Shown: in pieces, positions 33,641 through 41,496 of the stretch | How positions within the stretch are numbered: the first letter of the stretch is position 1 | Layout of the letters: every line of letters begins with the position of its first letter | Assembly: GCA_016786725.1 (NCBI GenBank) | Contig: JAEUVU010000023.1 | Coordinates: 1 to 64,000 of the forward strand | Direction of reading: 5' to 3' | Source: Ferruginibacter sp. | Lineage (GTDB): Bacteria; Bacteroidota; Bacteroidia; Chitinophagales; Chitinophagaceae | Length of the DNA stretch: 64,000 nt | Notes under the pieces: generated by a model | Told to the model about the DNA's origin: nothing | The model's database searches: none | What the model saw: the letters and a program-made list of their open reading frames with translations, nothing else | Made by a program: the position numbers and the translations under genes

Positions 33641-34552
33641 TTAACTTTTGAACAGAACCAACAAGTTACCTAATTTTTCTTTTAATTGTTTACGGTGTAC
33701 GATAAAGTCTAAAAATCCATGCTCCAGTAAAAATTCGCTGCGCTGAAAACCTTCGGGCAGGTCTTTTTTAATGGTTTCTTTAATTACACGTGGACCTGCA
33801 AAACCAATCAGGGCATCAGGTTCGGCACAGATCACATCACCCAGCATGGCAAAGGAAGCTGTGGTGCCGCCAAAAGTAGGATCGGTACAGAGAGATATAT
33901 AGGGTATTTTTTTATCGCTGAGTTGCGATAGCTTTCCGGAAGTTTTTGCAAGCTGCATCAAAGAAAAAGCGCTTTCCATCATACGGGCGCCGCCACTTTT
34001 ATTGATGATCATAAAGGGGATATTATGTTCCATGCAATAATCGCAGGCACGGCTTATTTTTTCGCCCATTACACTGCCCAGGCTGCCGCCAATGAATTCA
34101 AAATCCATGCAGGCCACAACAAGGTCGTTGCCATTTATTTTTCCGTGAGCTACAGTGATGGAGTCGTGGATACCGGTTTTGGCATAGGTTTCTTCCAGTC
34201 GCTTGCCATAAGGTTTCAGGTCAACAAACTCCAGGTAATCCTTTGAAATGATGTTGCCAAAAAGTTCTGTGTACTGGTTGTCATCAAACAATATCTCAAA
34301 GTATTCGTCGCTGCCAATGCGATGATGGTATTCGCATTTAGGGCAAACAAATTTATTTTCTGCCAGTTCAGATACCGTACAGGTGTATTTACACGATGGG
34401 CATTTTGACCAAAGGCCTTCCGGGGCATCCTTTTTATCTTTGGTAGAGGTAAGAATGCCTTTTTTCATGCGCTTAAACCAACTGGCTTTGTTCTCTTCGC
34501 CGGTTGCCTGTTCGCCGGCAAGGCTGGCATCAAAATCTTCTTCTTTCTTCAT
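33641..34552 (-). CDS. accD: Acetyl-CoA carboxylase carboxyltransferase subunit beta
   Basis: A 303-residue subunit that transfers CO2 from biotin to acetyl-CoA in fatty acid synthesis. The N-terminal zinc ribbon is present (CPSCKYTCT and CPKCEYHH), then the crotonase-fold body with SGGARMMESAFSLMQLAKTS and TDPTFGGTTASFAMLGD. The acidic N-terminal extension (KKEEDFDASLAGEQ) before the ribbon is longer than in E. coli. An unusual nonamer array lies directly before its start. The alpha subunit gene is not in this window. Confidence 0.96.
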   Translation of the reverse strand: MKKEEDFDASLAGEQATGEENKASWFKRMKKGILTSTKDKKDAPEGLWSKCPSCKYTCTVSELAENKFVCPKCEYHHRIGSDEYFEILFDDNQYTELFGNIISKDYLEFVDLKPYGKRLEETYAKTGIHDSITVAHGKINGNDLVVACMDFEFIGGSLGSVMGEKISRACDYCMEHNIPFMIINKSGGARMMESAFSLMQLAKTSGKLSQLSDKKIPYISLCTDPTFGGTTASFAMLGDVICAEPDALIGFAGPRVIKETIKKDLPEGFQRSEFLLEHGFLDFIVHRKQLKEKLGNLLVLFKS

Positions 34553-34646
34553 AAAATCGTTTAAAACGTTTAAGTCGTTTAAAACGTTTAAGTCGTTAAA
34601 GTGTTTGAACCGTTCAAACCATTAAACCATTAAACCTTTAAACCTT
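34553..34646. repeat. Array of 9-bp then 8-bp tandem units
   Basis: On the plus strand, GTTTAAAAC and GTTTAAGTC alternate twice, then the phase drifts to 8-bp units (TTTGAACC, GTTCAAACC, ATTAAACC twice, TTTAAACC). It fills the entire gap between the fba stop and the accD start, both minus strand. It is not a CRISPR: there are no unique spacers. Confidence 0.9.
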
Positions 34647-35705
34647 TTATGCAATGGTGATACTCTCATCCAGATAAACATCCTGAATGGTATTCAGCAA
34701 TTCAACGCCCTCTGCCATTGGTTTTTGAAAAGCCTTGCGTCCGCTTATCAATCCCATACCACCTGCACGCTTATTGATAACAGCTGTTGTAACTGCTTCT
34801 GCCAGGTCGGTAGCACCCTTACTTTCGCCGCCGCTGTTGATCAATCCAACACGGCCCATGTAGCAATTGGCTACCTGGTAGCGGGCAAGATCAATAGGGT
34901 TATCGGTAGTTAATGTTGAATAAACAAGCGGAGATGTTTTACCATGTTTGGTTGCATTGTATCCGCCATTATTGGTAGGTAATTTTTGTTTGATGATATC
35001 TGCCTGTATAGTTACGCCCAGGTGGTTTGCCTGACCGGTAAGATCGGCTGATGCATGATAATCTACACCATCAACTTTAAAACCATTGTTACGTGTGTAG
35101 CACCACAATACGGTTGCCATGCCCAACTCATGTGCCATTTCAAATGCAGTTGCTACTTCCTGTATCTGGCGTGTGCTTTCTGCGCTGCCAAAATAAATAG
35201 TAGCGCCTACAGAAGTTGCCCCCATGTTCCAGGCATCTTTTATCTGGCCAAACATTACCTGGTCGAATTTATTGGGAAGGCTTAGAAATTCGTTGTGGTT
35301 TATTTTAACCATCATTGGTATTTTGTGAGCATATTTGCGGCTCACAATGCCCAGCACACCGTAGGTTGATGCAACTGCATTACAACCACCTTCTATGGCC
35401 AGCTTTACAATATTTTCAGGGTCGAAATATATTGGATTAGGTGCAAAAGAAGCGCCTGCGCTGTGTTCAATACCCTGGTCAACCGGCAGTATAGATACAT
35501 AGCCTGTACCACCGAGGCGGCCATGGTTTAACATACTTTGTAAACTCTTTAATGTTTGATTATTCCTGTTGCTCAGTCTCCAGGTTTCATCCACATGATT
35601 GGGGCCGGGGATGTGTATATCAGTTTTTTTAATTCCATTACAAACGTGGCTCAATAATCCATCAGCCTGATCTCCTAACAATTCTGCAATTTTCTTATTT
35701 GACAT
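34647..35705 (-). CDS. fbaB: Class I fructose-bisphosphate aldolase, DhnA/FbaB type
   Basis: A 352-residue Schiff-base aldolase interconverting fructose-1,6-bisphosphate and two triose phosphates. It has the archaeal-type features: GYVSILPVDQGIEHSAG near residues 68-84, the MMVKINHNE segment, GATSVGATIYFGS, and the probable Schiff-base lysine in ADIIKQKLP. The C-terminal GLISGRKAFQKPM holds the phosphate-binding Gly and Arg residues. With pgi it serves glycolysis and gluconeogenesis. The start ATG lies at 35705. Confidence 0.94.
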   Translation of the reverse strand: MSNKKIAELLGDQADGLLSHVCNGIKKTDIHIPGPNHVDETWRLSNRNNQTLKSLQSMLNHGRLGGTGYVSILPVDQGIEHSAGASFAPNPIYFDPENIVKLAIEGGCNAVASTYGVLGIVSRKYAHKIPMMVKINHNEFLSLPNKFDQVMFGQIKDAWNMGATSVGATIYFGSAESTRQIQEVATAFEMAHELGMATVLWCYTRNNGFKVDGVDYHASADLTGQANHLGVTIQADIIKQKLPTNNGGYNATKHGKTSPLVYSTLTTDNPIDLARYQVANCYMGRVGLINSGGESKGATDLAEAVTTAVINKRAGGMGLISGRKAFQKPMAEGVELLNTIQDVYLDESITIA

Positions 35706-35769
35706 ATTAGTTTGGTTTTTGGCAAATTTAATTAAAAACCATTGAAATTGAAGTGCATCCTAAATTTAG

Positions 35770-36549
35770 TTAACCGATGCTTTCTATCAGTTTTTTAAAA
35801 TATCCGGGCGACTTTAAAAGCCTGCTTCCATACCAGCTGAAATATTCCCCATCTGCCAATATTATTTTTGTACCTGGCAGTTGTTTACTTAGCTCCTCAA
35901 TATGTTTTTGTTTAAAAGGGTAGGGTTCAGAGGAGAGCAGGAGCAGTTGGCAGTTGGCAGCTTGTAATTGAGCAATACTAATTTCGGGATACCTCTTTTT
36001 ACCTGTGAAGATGTTCTCAAAGCCGCAATGCTGCATCATACTGTTTACAAAAGTATCGCCGCCAACTGCCATGTAAGGTTTTTGCCAGATCAAATAGGCA
36101 GTTTTGAGCTTGTAGTTTTGCGTTGGGTGTTTTTCCAGAGCGCCAAAGCTTTCTTTTATTGAGATAGCTAAATTTTTTGCCTCGGTTTGTTTGCCTGTTA
36201 AGGCTCCAATATCTTCAATCATCTGTATTGCATCCCCAAGATCATTTACATCTGTTAACCAAACGGGGTAATGCTGTGCAAGTTCCTCTACCTGTTCTTT
36301 TACATTTTCTTCTTTATTGGCAATGATAAGATCAGGTATTAGTTCTTTTACTTTAGCTAGATTTATTGTTTTTGTACCTCCAACTCTTTGTTTTGTTTTA
36401 AACCAGCTTTGGGGATGTACACAAAATTTTGTGATGCCGACTGTTTCAGTTTCCAAACCAAGATCATACAACAATTCTGTTTGTGAAGGAACCAATGAAA
36501 TAATTCTTTTGGGGAGACAGGGGAGATCGGTTGGCTGAAGTAATATCAT
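35770..36549 (-). CDS. Helical-backbone metal receptor (BtuF-like), no signal peptide
   Basis: A 259-residue protein of the cluster A-II periplasmic-binding fold. It starts RIISLVPSQTELLYDLGL and holds GGTKTINLAKVKELIPDLII, NDLGDAIQMIEDIGALTG, and the closing helix PGYFKKLIESIG, as in cobalamin- and heme-binding BtuF-type proteins. It has no evident signal peptide or lipobox: MILLQPTDLPCLPKRIIS runs straight into the fold, so it may act in the cytoplasm or use an undetected export route. The ATG at 36549 is preferred over a TTG at 36555. A terminator and a repeat array with tiny ORFs lie directly upstream on the same strand. Confidence 0.85.
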   Translation of the reverse strand: MILLQPTDLPCLPKRIISLVPSQTELLYDLGLETETVGITKFCVHPQSWFKTKQRVGGTKTINLAKVKELIPDLIIANKEENVKEQVEELAQHYPVWLTDVNDLGDAIQMIEDIGALTGKQTEAKNLAISIKESFGALEKHPTQNYKLKTAYLIWQKPYMAVGGDTFVNSMMQHCGFENIFTGKKRYPEISIAQLQAANCQLLLLSSEPYPFKQKHIEELSKQLPGTKIILADGEYFSWYGSRLLKSPGYFKKLIESIG

Positions 36550-36581
36550 TGCCAAAAGTAGCTAATATTAAAAATGGAAAA

Positions 36582-36631
36582 ATAAAAAAACTTCCACAAA
36601 AACCTGTCGTTATAAGGTGTCTGTGGAAGTT
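36582..36631 (-). terminator. Intrinsic terminator upstream of the BtuF-like gene
   Basis: AACTTCCACA (36589-36598) and TGTGGAAGTT (36622-36631) form a perfect 10-bp stem; on the minus strand a run of seven T follows. Transcripts from the repeat array would end here, 33 nt before the BtuF-like start, so it could also act as an attenuator. Confidence 0.85.
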
Positions 36632-36737
36632 CGATTTCTTAACCAGCCAAGCACGAGCCGGTTCTTTCAGGATCAGAGGATTTGCTTTTCAAAGGGGGTT
36701 ACCTTATATAGCTTGTCCGTAATAACTTATCCTGGTT

Positions 36738-36824
36738 TCAGTGTACGTGTTCTTCAATTTCGCCATCATCGCTTTTTACGGCATAGGCAGGATATTGGTT
36801 TTTCTTCGGTTTTTCGACCATCAT
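36738..36824 (-). CDS. Tiny ORF 3 of the repeat array, 28 codons
   Basis: ATG at 36824, stop TGA at 36738-36740. The peptide begins MMVEKPKKNQYPAYAV and ends GEIEEHVH; it is basic then acidic. It uses the last unit of the array, the only one read without frameshift through YAVKSDDG to a unique tail. Whether it is translated is unknown; I see no codon-use or homology evidence. Confidence 0.3.
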   Translation of the reverse strand: MMVEKPKKNQYPAYAVKSDDGEIEEHVH

Positions 36825-36915
36825 CGCCTTTTACAGCATAGGTCAGGATATTGGTTTTTTTCGGTTTTGCCATCATCGCTTTTTACAGCATAGGCAGGAT
36901 ATTGGTTTTTTTGGT
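36763..36915. repeat. Three tandem units of 52-55 bp with rotating frame
   Basis: The conserved CCATCATCGC starts at 36763, 36818 and 36870, giving periods of 55 and 52 bp (both one more than a multiple of three). Each unit contains GGCATAGGCAGGATATTGG or a close variant. Diverged copies of the ATATTGGTTTTTTTCGG core continue near 36981 and 37022. Confidence 0.9.
36766..36876 (-). CDS. Tiny ORF 2 of the repeat array, 36 codons
   Basis: ATG at 36876; ends in CRKKR at 36766-36768. It opens MMAKPKKTNILTYAVKGDDG. Its ATG overlaps the stop of an upstream 18-codon ORF (36873-36929, MKHLRPKKPISCLCCKKR) as ATGA, the classic translational-coupling arrangement. It overlaps tiny ORF 3 in another frame. 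Coding status is unproven. Confidence 0.2.
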   Translation of the reverse strand: MMAKPKKTNILTYAVKGDDGRKTEEKPISCLCRKKR

Positions 36916-37361
36916 CTTAAATGTTTCATTATTACTTTTAGACCGTTTTGGTTTTTCAACAGGACAAAGATCTTAAGCGTCTATATTGGTTGTTTCAGTT
37001 TAATTTAAATAGAAGTTGACTGATATTGGATTGTTTTTCGGTTTTTCACAAACATTGGGTTGAGTTCTTTGGTTTTATCAGGATTTTGGATAATGATTGA
37101 TATTTAATTCCTATCAATCAACTTCTGACACAAAGATGCAACAGTTTAACATTCTTTTATAGAGCGATATTGCCCTTTTTTCGGGCTTCTGTAATTACTG
37201 CCGCAGTCGTAATATACCCCAAACAGGGTAAGAAAAGTTACGTTTTGGAGAATCGTAAAAATACGTATTTGGCATGAGTATATTTCAATATACAAACACG
37301 GCCTTTTGCACTAAAAGCAGACCGGTATTGATTCTCAGGCATTCGTAAATTACCTCTTCAA

Positions 37362-38717
37362 TTATTTGGTAAGGCTTTGAATAATGTCGTATTTGGTAAC
37401 AATGTGAAAACTGCCGCTTTCATCCCTGCTTAAAACAGCCCCGTTTTCTTTGGTGATAAAGCTGCTTAAACGCTCAACCGGTGTTTCAAAAGCTACTTCA
37501 GGATAGGCTTTTTCCATTACCGAGCCCACAGTTTGAGTTTTAATGTCGGGGTTACTTAATATTTTATTGAATAAACCGTTGGCAGATATAGCGCCAATAC
37601 TGGTTTCACCATCCATTACAGGTATATTTTCAATATCGTATTTACGCATCAGTTCAATAGCTTCGGCCACTGTATTTTCTTTACCGAGGTTAATGAGGCG
37701 CTGCTTTCCGCGGCCTGCAACCAGGTCTTTAAAAGTTTTTACATCTAAAAAACCTCTTTCAAGCATCCATTCATCGTTGTAAACCTTGCCTACATAACGG
37801 CTTCCATGATCGTGAAATATCAACACCACCACATCGTCTTTTTTAAGCTGGTCTTTTAACTGCAGCATGCCCTGTAAAACACTACCGGCACTGTATCCGC
37901 AAAACAAGCCTTCTTCCTTTGCAATACGGCGGGCCATTACTGCGCCATCTTTATCGGTTACTTTTGTAAACTCATCAATCACACTCATATCGTAGTTGGC
38001 CGGCACAAAATCTTCGCCAAAACCCTCGCTGATATACGGATAAACCTCCTTTGGATCCAGCTCACCCGTTTCAAAATATTTTTTCAGCAAAGACCCATAA
38101 CTATCAATGGCCCATACTTTTATATTGGGATTTTTTTCTTTCAAATACTTACCTGTACCTACAATTGTACCACCAGTACCGGTTGCTACAACCAGGTGCG
38201 TTACTTTGCCTTCTGTTTGCTCCCAAATCTCAGGGCCGGTTTGTTCGTAGTGTGCAAGGCGGTTTGCAAGATTATCATATTGGTTGACGTACCAGCTATT
38301 AGGAACCTCTGTTGCAAGGCGTTTTGATACTGAATAATAACTGCGGGGGTCTTCAGGCTCCACATTGGTTGGGCAAACAATCACTTCGGCACCCACCGCC
38401 TTTAAAATATCTGCTTTTTCTTTTGATTGCTTATCAGTAGTTGTAAAAATGCATTTGTAGCCTTTTACACAGGCTGCCAAGGCAAGCCCCATACCAGTGT
38501 TTCCGCTTGTACCCTCTATAATTGTTCCGCCTGGCTTTATTTTTCCTTCCTGCTCGGCCACTTCAAGCATTTTTAAAGCCATGCGGTCTTTAATTGAATT
38601 ACCGGGATTGAAGTACTCAACCTTTGCAAGAACAGTGCAGGGAAGATCTTTGGTGATTTTATTTAGTTTGATAAGAGGAGTATTACCTATAGTTTCAAGT
38701 ACATTATTTAGCCACAT
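37362..38717 (-). CDS. Cystathionine beta-synthase (PLP domain plus two CBS domains)
   Basis: A 451-residue enzyme joining homocysteine and serine to cystathionine (or a cysteine synthase-type relative). The PLP domain (about 1-310) has NPGNSIKDR with the PLP lysine at residue 43, the TSGNTGMGLALA phosphate loop and GTGGTIVGTGKY. Two CBS domains follow (about 330-451; SMS-like ENTVAEAIELMRKYDIENIPVMD and VGSVMEKAYPEVAFETPVE), probably regulatory, sensing adenosyl ligands. Promoter TACCTTTG lies 20 nt upstream of the ATG. Confidence 0.93.
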   Translation of the reverse strand: MWLNNVLETIGNTPLIKLNKITKDLPCTVLAKVEYFNPGNSIKDRMALKMLEVAEQEGKIKPGGTIIEGTSGNTGMGLALAACVKGYKCIFTTTDKQSKEKADILKAVGAEVIVCPTNVEPEDPRSYYSVSKRLATEVPNSWYVNQYDNLANRLAHYEQTGPEIWEQTEGKVTHLVVATGTGGTIVGTGKYLKEKNPNIKVWAIDSYGSLLKKYFETGELDPKEVYPYISEGFGEDFVPANYDMSVIDEFTKVTDKDGAVMARRIAKEEGLFCGYSAGSVLQGMLQLKDQLKKDDVVVLIFHDHGSRYVGKVYNDEWMLERGFLDVKTFKDLVAGRGKQRLINLGKENTVAEAIELMRKYDIENIPVMDGETSIGAISANGLFNKILSNPDIKTQTVGSVMEKAYPEVAFETPVERLSSFITKENGAVLSRDESGSFHIVTKYDIIQSLTK

Positions 38718-38736
38718 ACAGAATCGTTATTTGCGG

Positions 38737-38744
38737 CAAAGGTA
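38737..38744 (-). promoter_or_regulatory. Promoter -7 element of the cystathionine beta-synthase gene
   Basis: Read on the minus strand: TACCTTTG, exact match to TAnnTTTG, ending 19 nt before the ATG. The -33 element is weak. The short leader leaves no space for a riboswitch. Confidence 0.55.
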
Positions 38745-38814
38745 ATTTTTTTAGGCTAAGAGGCGGAAGCTTTTTAAAAGGTGCTACAGGTGTTGAATTA
38801 ATTTAACGGGATAA

Positions 38815-38841
38815 GTAAAAGAGGCGGCCTTTAAAGGCCAC
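38815..38841 (-). terminator. Terminator downstream of the OmpA-family gene
   Basis: The 14-bp palindrome GGCCTTTAAAGGCC (38826-38839), extended by GTGG/CCGC on the minus strand, is followed by CTCTTTT. It lies about 30 nt past the OmpA-family stop. Confidence 0.7.
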
Positions 38842-38868
38842 ATCTTTGCAAAAATTTATTATTGGTTA

Positions 38869-40248
38869 TTATTTTTTAACGATAGTTATTTCTACTCTTC
38901 TGTTTCGCCATTGCTGATTTTCGTCAAGAGGCATGGTATCCCCATAAAATGCAGTGGTAATTTTTTCGGCCGGTATATTGTAGGTCAACAGGTAATCCCT
39001 CGTTATATTCGCTCTTTCTTCTGAAATCTGCATATTTACTGCAGCCGTACCTGTATTATCAGAATGTCCTGCTATATTTACTCCAAGCGAATTGTCTGCT
39101 TTCAATATAGCCACTATGCCCTGCAGTGCTTTAAAAGCCTCAGAAAGCAAAATGGCCCTGTCAAGATCAAAATATATCCGGTAGGTCATTGAATCTACAG
39201 AAACGGAAGCCAGGTCTCCTCCTTCGATATACGGGAAGGGGCAGCCGTTGTTTTCTTTACTGCCGGCTACGTCGGCGCATTTATCATATACATCTGCCAG
39301 GCCATCATTATCCCTGTCTGACTCTTCCCTGATAACAGGTAATTGACGGGAAGTTTTTTCCGTTTTTTTGCCTTTTTCTGCTTTTATTTTGTAAGCAATT
39401 TTTAATGTCGTGGTATAGAACCCGTCCTTATTATCGGGATCCCCCCTTTTAAGGGCACGGTTGGCAGGATAGGAACCATTACCACGCCAGGTAAATTTAG
39501 ACGTTTGCGGATTCCGGGCATCCAGCAGCGCCTTATCCGGATAAAAGCCTGACACGTCATCCAGGTAATCGGTTGACGTAAACCGGTAATTGAACTCCGA
39601 CAGCAATATCAAACGGTTACTAACGGCATATTTAAATCCAACACCCAACGGGTATTCAATAGCCATGGTGCTGTAAAGGCCCGGGTAACCGGTAAGGCCC
39701 TGCCCTTCGGTACCCAGCCCACGTAGTGCGAATGTGCCATCCGGGCCATAGCTGGCATGTGGATTAAAATTAAAAGCGCCGATACCGGCAAAAAGGTAAG
39801 GGCTAAACTTATGGCGGTTCAGGTTTACAAAACTGAATTCTGCGGCCAGCGAGAATTCAATAATTTTTGATTTGAAACTTAAATTTCTTTCGGGATGGGC
39901 GCCACCCGCTTTGCTGTCGTAACCCTGTACATTGTGCAAACCTATGTCGAACCGGGCATTTAAAAGCGGGGCAATGGCATAGCTCAAACCGAGGCTGCCT
40001 GCATAACTCGATTGTTGAAAAGCGGTATTACCCCGGGTGAGGTCGCCCAGGTAATTGGCTATGCCCAGGCCTGCAGTAACGCTTAACCTGGATTTTTTAT
40101 CTGTATTTTTTTCAGGCTTTTTTACTGCTTCTTTTTCATGGCTCCTTTTGGCAACAGAGGGGGTGCCGGGCGGCGGTAATTGCTGTGCAAAAGAATTAGA
40201 AGTAGTCAGTATTCCAGCTAACAGAATACTTATCCTGATCATTTTCAT
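38869..40248 (-). CDS. OmpA-family outer-membrane protein with beta-barrel-like N-terminal domain
   Basis: A 459-residue envelope protein. Order: signal peptide (ends SFAQQ), low-complexity KKPEKNTDKK linker, a domain of about 240 residues of outer-membrane-barrel type (GIANYLGDLTRG to GFYTTTLKIAYKI), a calcium-loop-like DRDNDGLADVYDKCADVAG segment, and a C-terminal OmpA peptidoglycan-binding domain (YFDLDRAILLSEAFKAL, then NIAGHSDNTGTAAVNMQISEERA and NRRVEITIVKK). The N-terminal domain is clearly homologous to the next gene (40428), which lacks the OmpA part. It likely ties the outer membrane to peptidoglycan. Confidence 0.92.
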   Translation of the reverse strand: MKMIRISILLAGILTTSNSFAQQLPPPGTPSVAKRSHEKEAVKKPEKNTDKKSRLSVTAGLGIANYLGDLTRGNTAFQQSSYAGSLGLSYAIAPLLNARFDIGLHNVQGYDSKAGGAHPERNLSFKSKIIEFSLAAEFSFVNLNRHKFSPYLFAGIGAFNFNPHASYGPDGTFALRGLGTEGQGLTGYPGLYSTMAIEYPLGVGFKYAVSNRLILLSEFNYRFTSTDYLDDVSGFYPDKALLDARNPQTSKFTWRGNGSYPANRALKRGDPDNKDGFYTTTLKIAYKIKAEKGKKTEKTSRQLPVIREESDRDNDGLADVYDKCADVAGSKENNGCPFPYIEGGDLASVSVDSMTYRIYFDLDRAILLSEAFKALQGIVAILKADNSLGVNIAGHSDNTGTAAVNMQISEERANITRDYLLTYNIPAEKITTAFYGDTMPLDENQQWRNRRVEITIVKK

Positions 40249-40383
40249 ATGAAAGATAGTTTGGCAATAAAAAGTAAATTAAAAATAGTCAATTAATCCT
40301 GATATTATAACAATGAACCGCTTTATACTTTTGCTCAAAAAAATTATCAGTATATGATATTGGTTTTAGAAAATTGGAGAAAC

Positions 40384-40413
40384 AAAAAAGCAGGCCCAAC
40401 AGCCTGCTTTTTA
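40384..40413 (-). terminator. Bidirectional-looking terminator
   Basis: AAAAGCAGGC and GCCTGCTTTT form a 10-bp stem with flanking A and T runs. It lies 15 nt past the stop of the 40428-41249 gene. Confidence 0.85.
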
Positions 40414-40427
40414 AAAAACTATTGTTT

Positions 40428-41249
40428 TTATAAAAAAGGCGTAATAATAAATCTTAGCTGAAATGTATAAAAACCATCTTTATCCTTAGGATTGCCACGC
40501 GGCAGTGCCTGGTTTTTAGGGTAACTGCCTGCGCCACGATAGGTAAATTGGGAGGTTTGCGGGTTTCTGGCATCCAGTAAGGCTTTATCGGGGTAACCAT
40601 TCATACTAACATCATCCAGATAATCTGTTCCGGTAAAATGATATTTATATTCCATCCCTAACTTGAAATGTTTATGAATGTTATATCGTACACCAATTCC
40701 TAAAGGAACTACCCACGTGGATTTACCATATAGTTCTTTGAAGCCTGGCAATCCCTGGCCTTCTGTAGCCAGTTCCCTTAGTTTCACTTCTTTACCTGTT
40801 GCATCTTCGGTTGTTGGGTCAAAAAACATAATTCCAATACCTGCCGAAATCACAGGAGTGATTTTCGATTCAGGGAGGGGTAAATATTCTCCATTTGCTG
40901 TAATATGAAATACTGTTGATTTAAAATCGAGGTTCCTGTCTGGATGGGCCCCGCCGCTTTTACTATCTGCGCCCTGTAGCTTTTGAAGTCCAAAATTTAT
41001 CCCGCAGTTAAAACGGCTGCTTATTGGATAAAGAACCCCCAAACTGGCTGATGTTACTGTTGTTTGCTTAAACATACCGCTACTCTTCATCAGGTCGCCG
41101 TAATAATTAGATGTACCCCATCCCGCTGTAATTTTCAAAGATTCGAAGAACGTTGTTCCTTGATCTGGGTTTACAGGAGATTCCTGGGCCCTGGCATTCA
41201 GTGTTATCATTAAAGCAAAAAATACGATAAGCGGTTTTAAGATATTCAT
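40428..41249 (-). CDS. Outer-membrane barrel protein, paralogue of the 38869 gene
   Basis: A 273-residue protein with a signal peptide (ends NARAQ). It matches the N-terminal domain of the OmpA-family neighbour over nearly its whole length: TSNYYGDLMKSSG vs IANYLGDLTRG, SGGAHPDRNL vs AGGAHPERNL, GTDYLDDVS vs STDYLDDVS, KALLDARNPQTSQFTYRGAGSYP vs KALLDARNPQTSKFTWRG. It ends where the partner enters its linker. Probably the product of tandem duplication, with gain or loss of the OmpA tail. Function unknown. Confidence 0.85.
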   Translation of the reverse strand: MNILKPLIVFFALMITLNARAQESPVNPDQGTTFFESLKITAGWGTSNYYGDLMKSSGMFKQTTVTSASLGVLYPISSRFNCGINFGLQKLQGADSKSGGAHPDRNLDFKSTVFHITANGEYLPLPESKITPVISAGIGIMFFDPTTEDATGKEVKLRELATEGQGLPGFKELYGKSTWVVPLGIGVRYNIHKHFKLGMEYKYHFTGTDYLDDVSMNGYPDKALLDARNPQTSQFTYRGAGSYPKNQALPRGNPKDKDGFYTFQLRFIITPFL

Positions 41250-41496
41250 AAAACAAATTTAGAGTTGATTATGATTGGTAGTTAATTTATTTGAAAAAGC
41301 AATTTTGTAAACCGTTTTAGTCTGTTATCAGCAGTTATGCAGCTAATAGCTTTAATACAAATTTAAGTACAATTTGCTTAGTTGCTAAAACATTTTAGTG
41401 TTAATTTAAAGAGGCTCATGAACCTGCAACCTGTGTAAGTTAATATGCCAGCGATAATGGAGGCTATCTTAACGGGTTAAGTTTTGAACTTGCTGA

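Larger units (their letters stand above)
36632..37361 (-). other. Long leader region, 730 bp without a standard gene
   Basis: Besides the repeat array (36763-36915 and diverged copies to about 37050), it holds a hairpin at 36641-36663 (AACCAGCC with GGTT end), a perfect 12-bp palindrome AAATACGTATTT at 37259-37270, and an inverted repeat GTATATT-TC-AATATAC at 37278-37293. No plus-strand ORF looks coding, and no B12 box, T-box or SAM-type motif was found. The cystathionine beta-synthase gene ends at 37362. Confidence 0.6.

Noticed and set aside
34553..34646. Possible CRISPR array
   Set aside because: Units are 8-9 bp with no spacers and no cas genes nearby.
36763..37050. Possible CRISPR array
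   Set aside because: The whole 52-55 bp unit repeats, so there are no unique spacers; no cas genes in the window.
36632..37361. Cobalamin riboswitch upstream of the BtuF-like gene
   Set aside because: No B12-box-like sequence or the conserved long stem set was found on the minus strand.
38718..38868. SAM riboswitch before the cystathionine beta-synthase gene
   Set aside because: The promoter element lies 20 nt before the ATG and no SAM-box motif is present.
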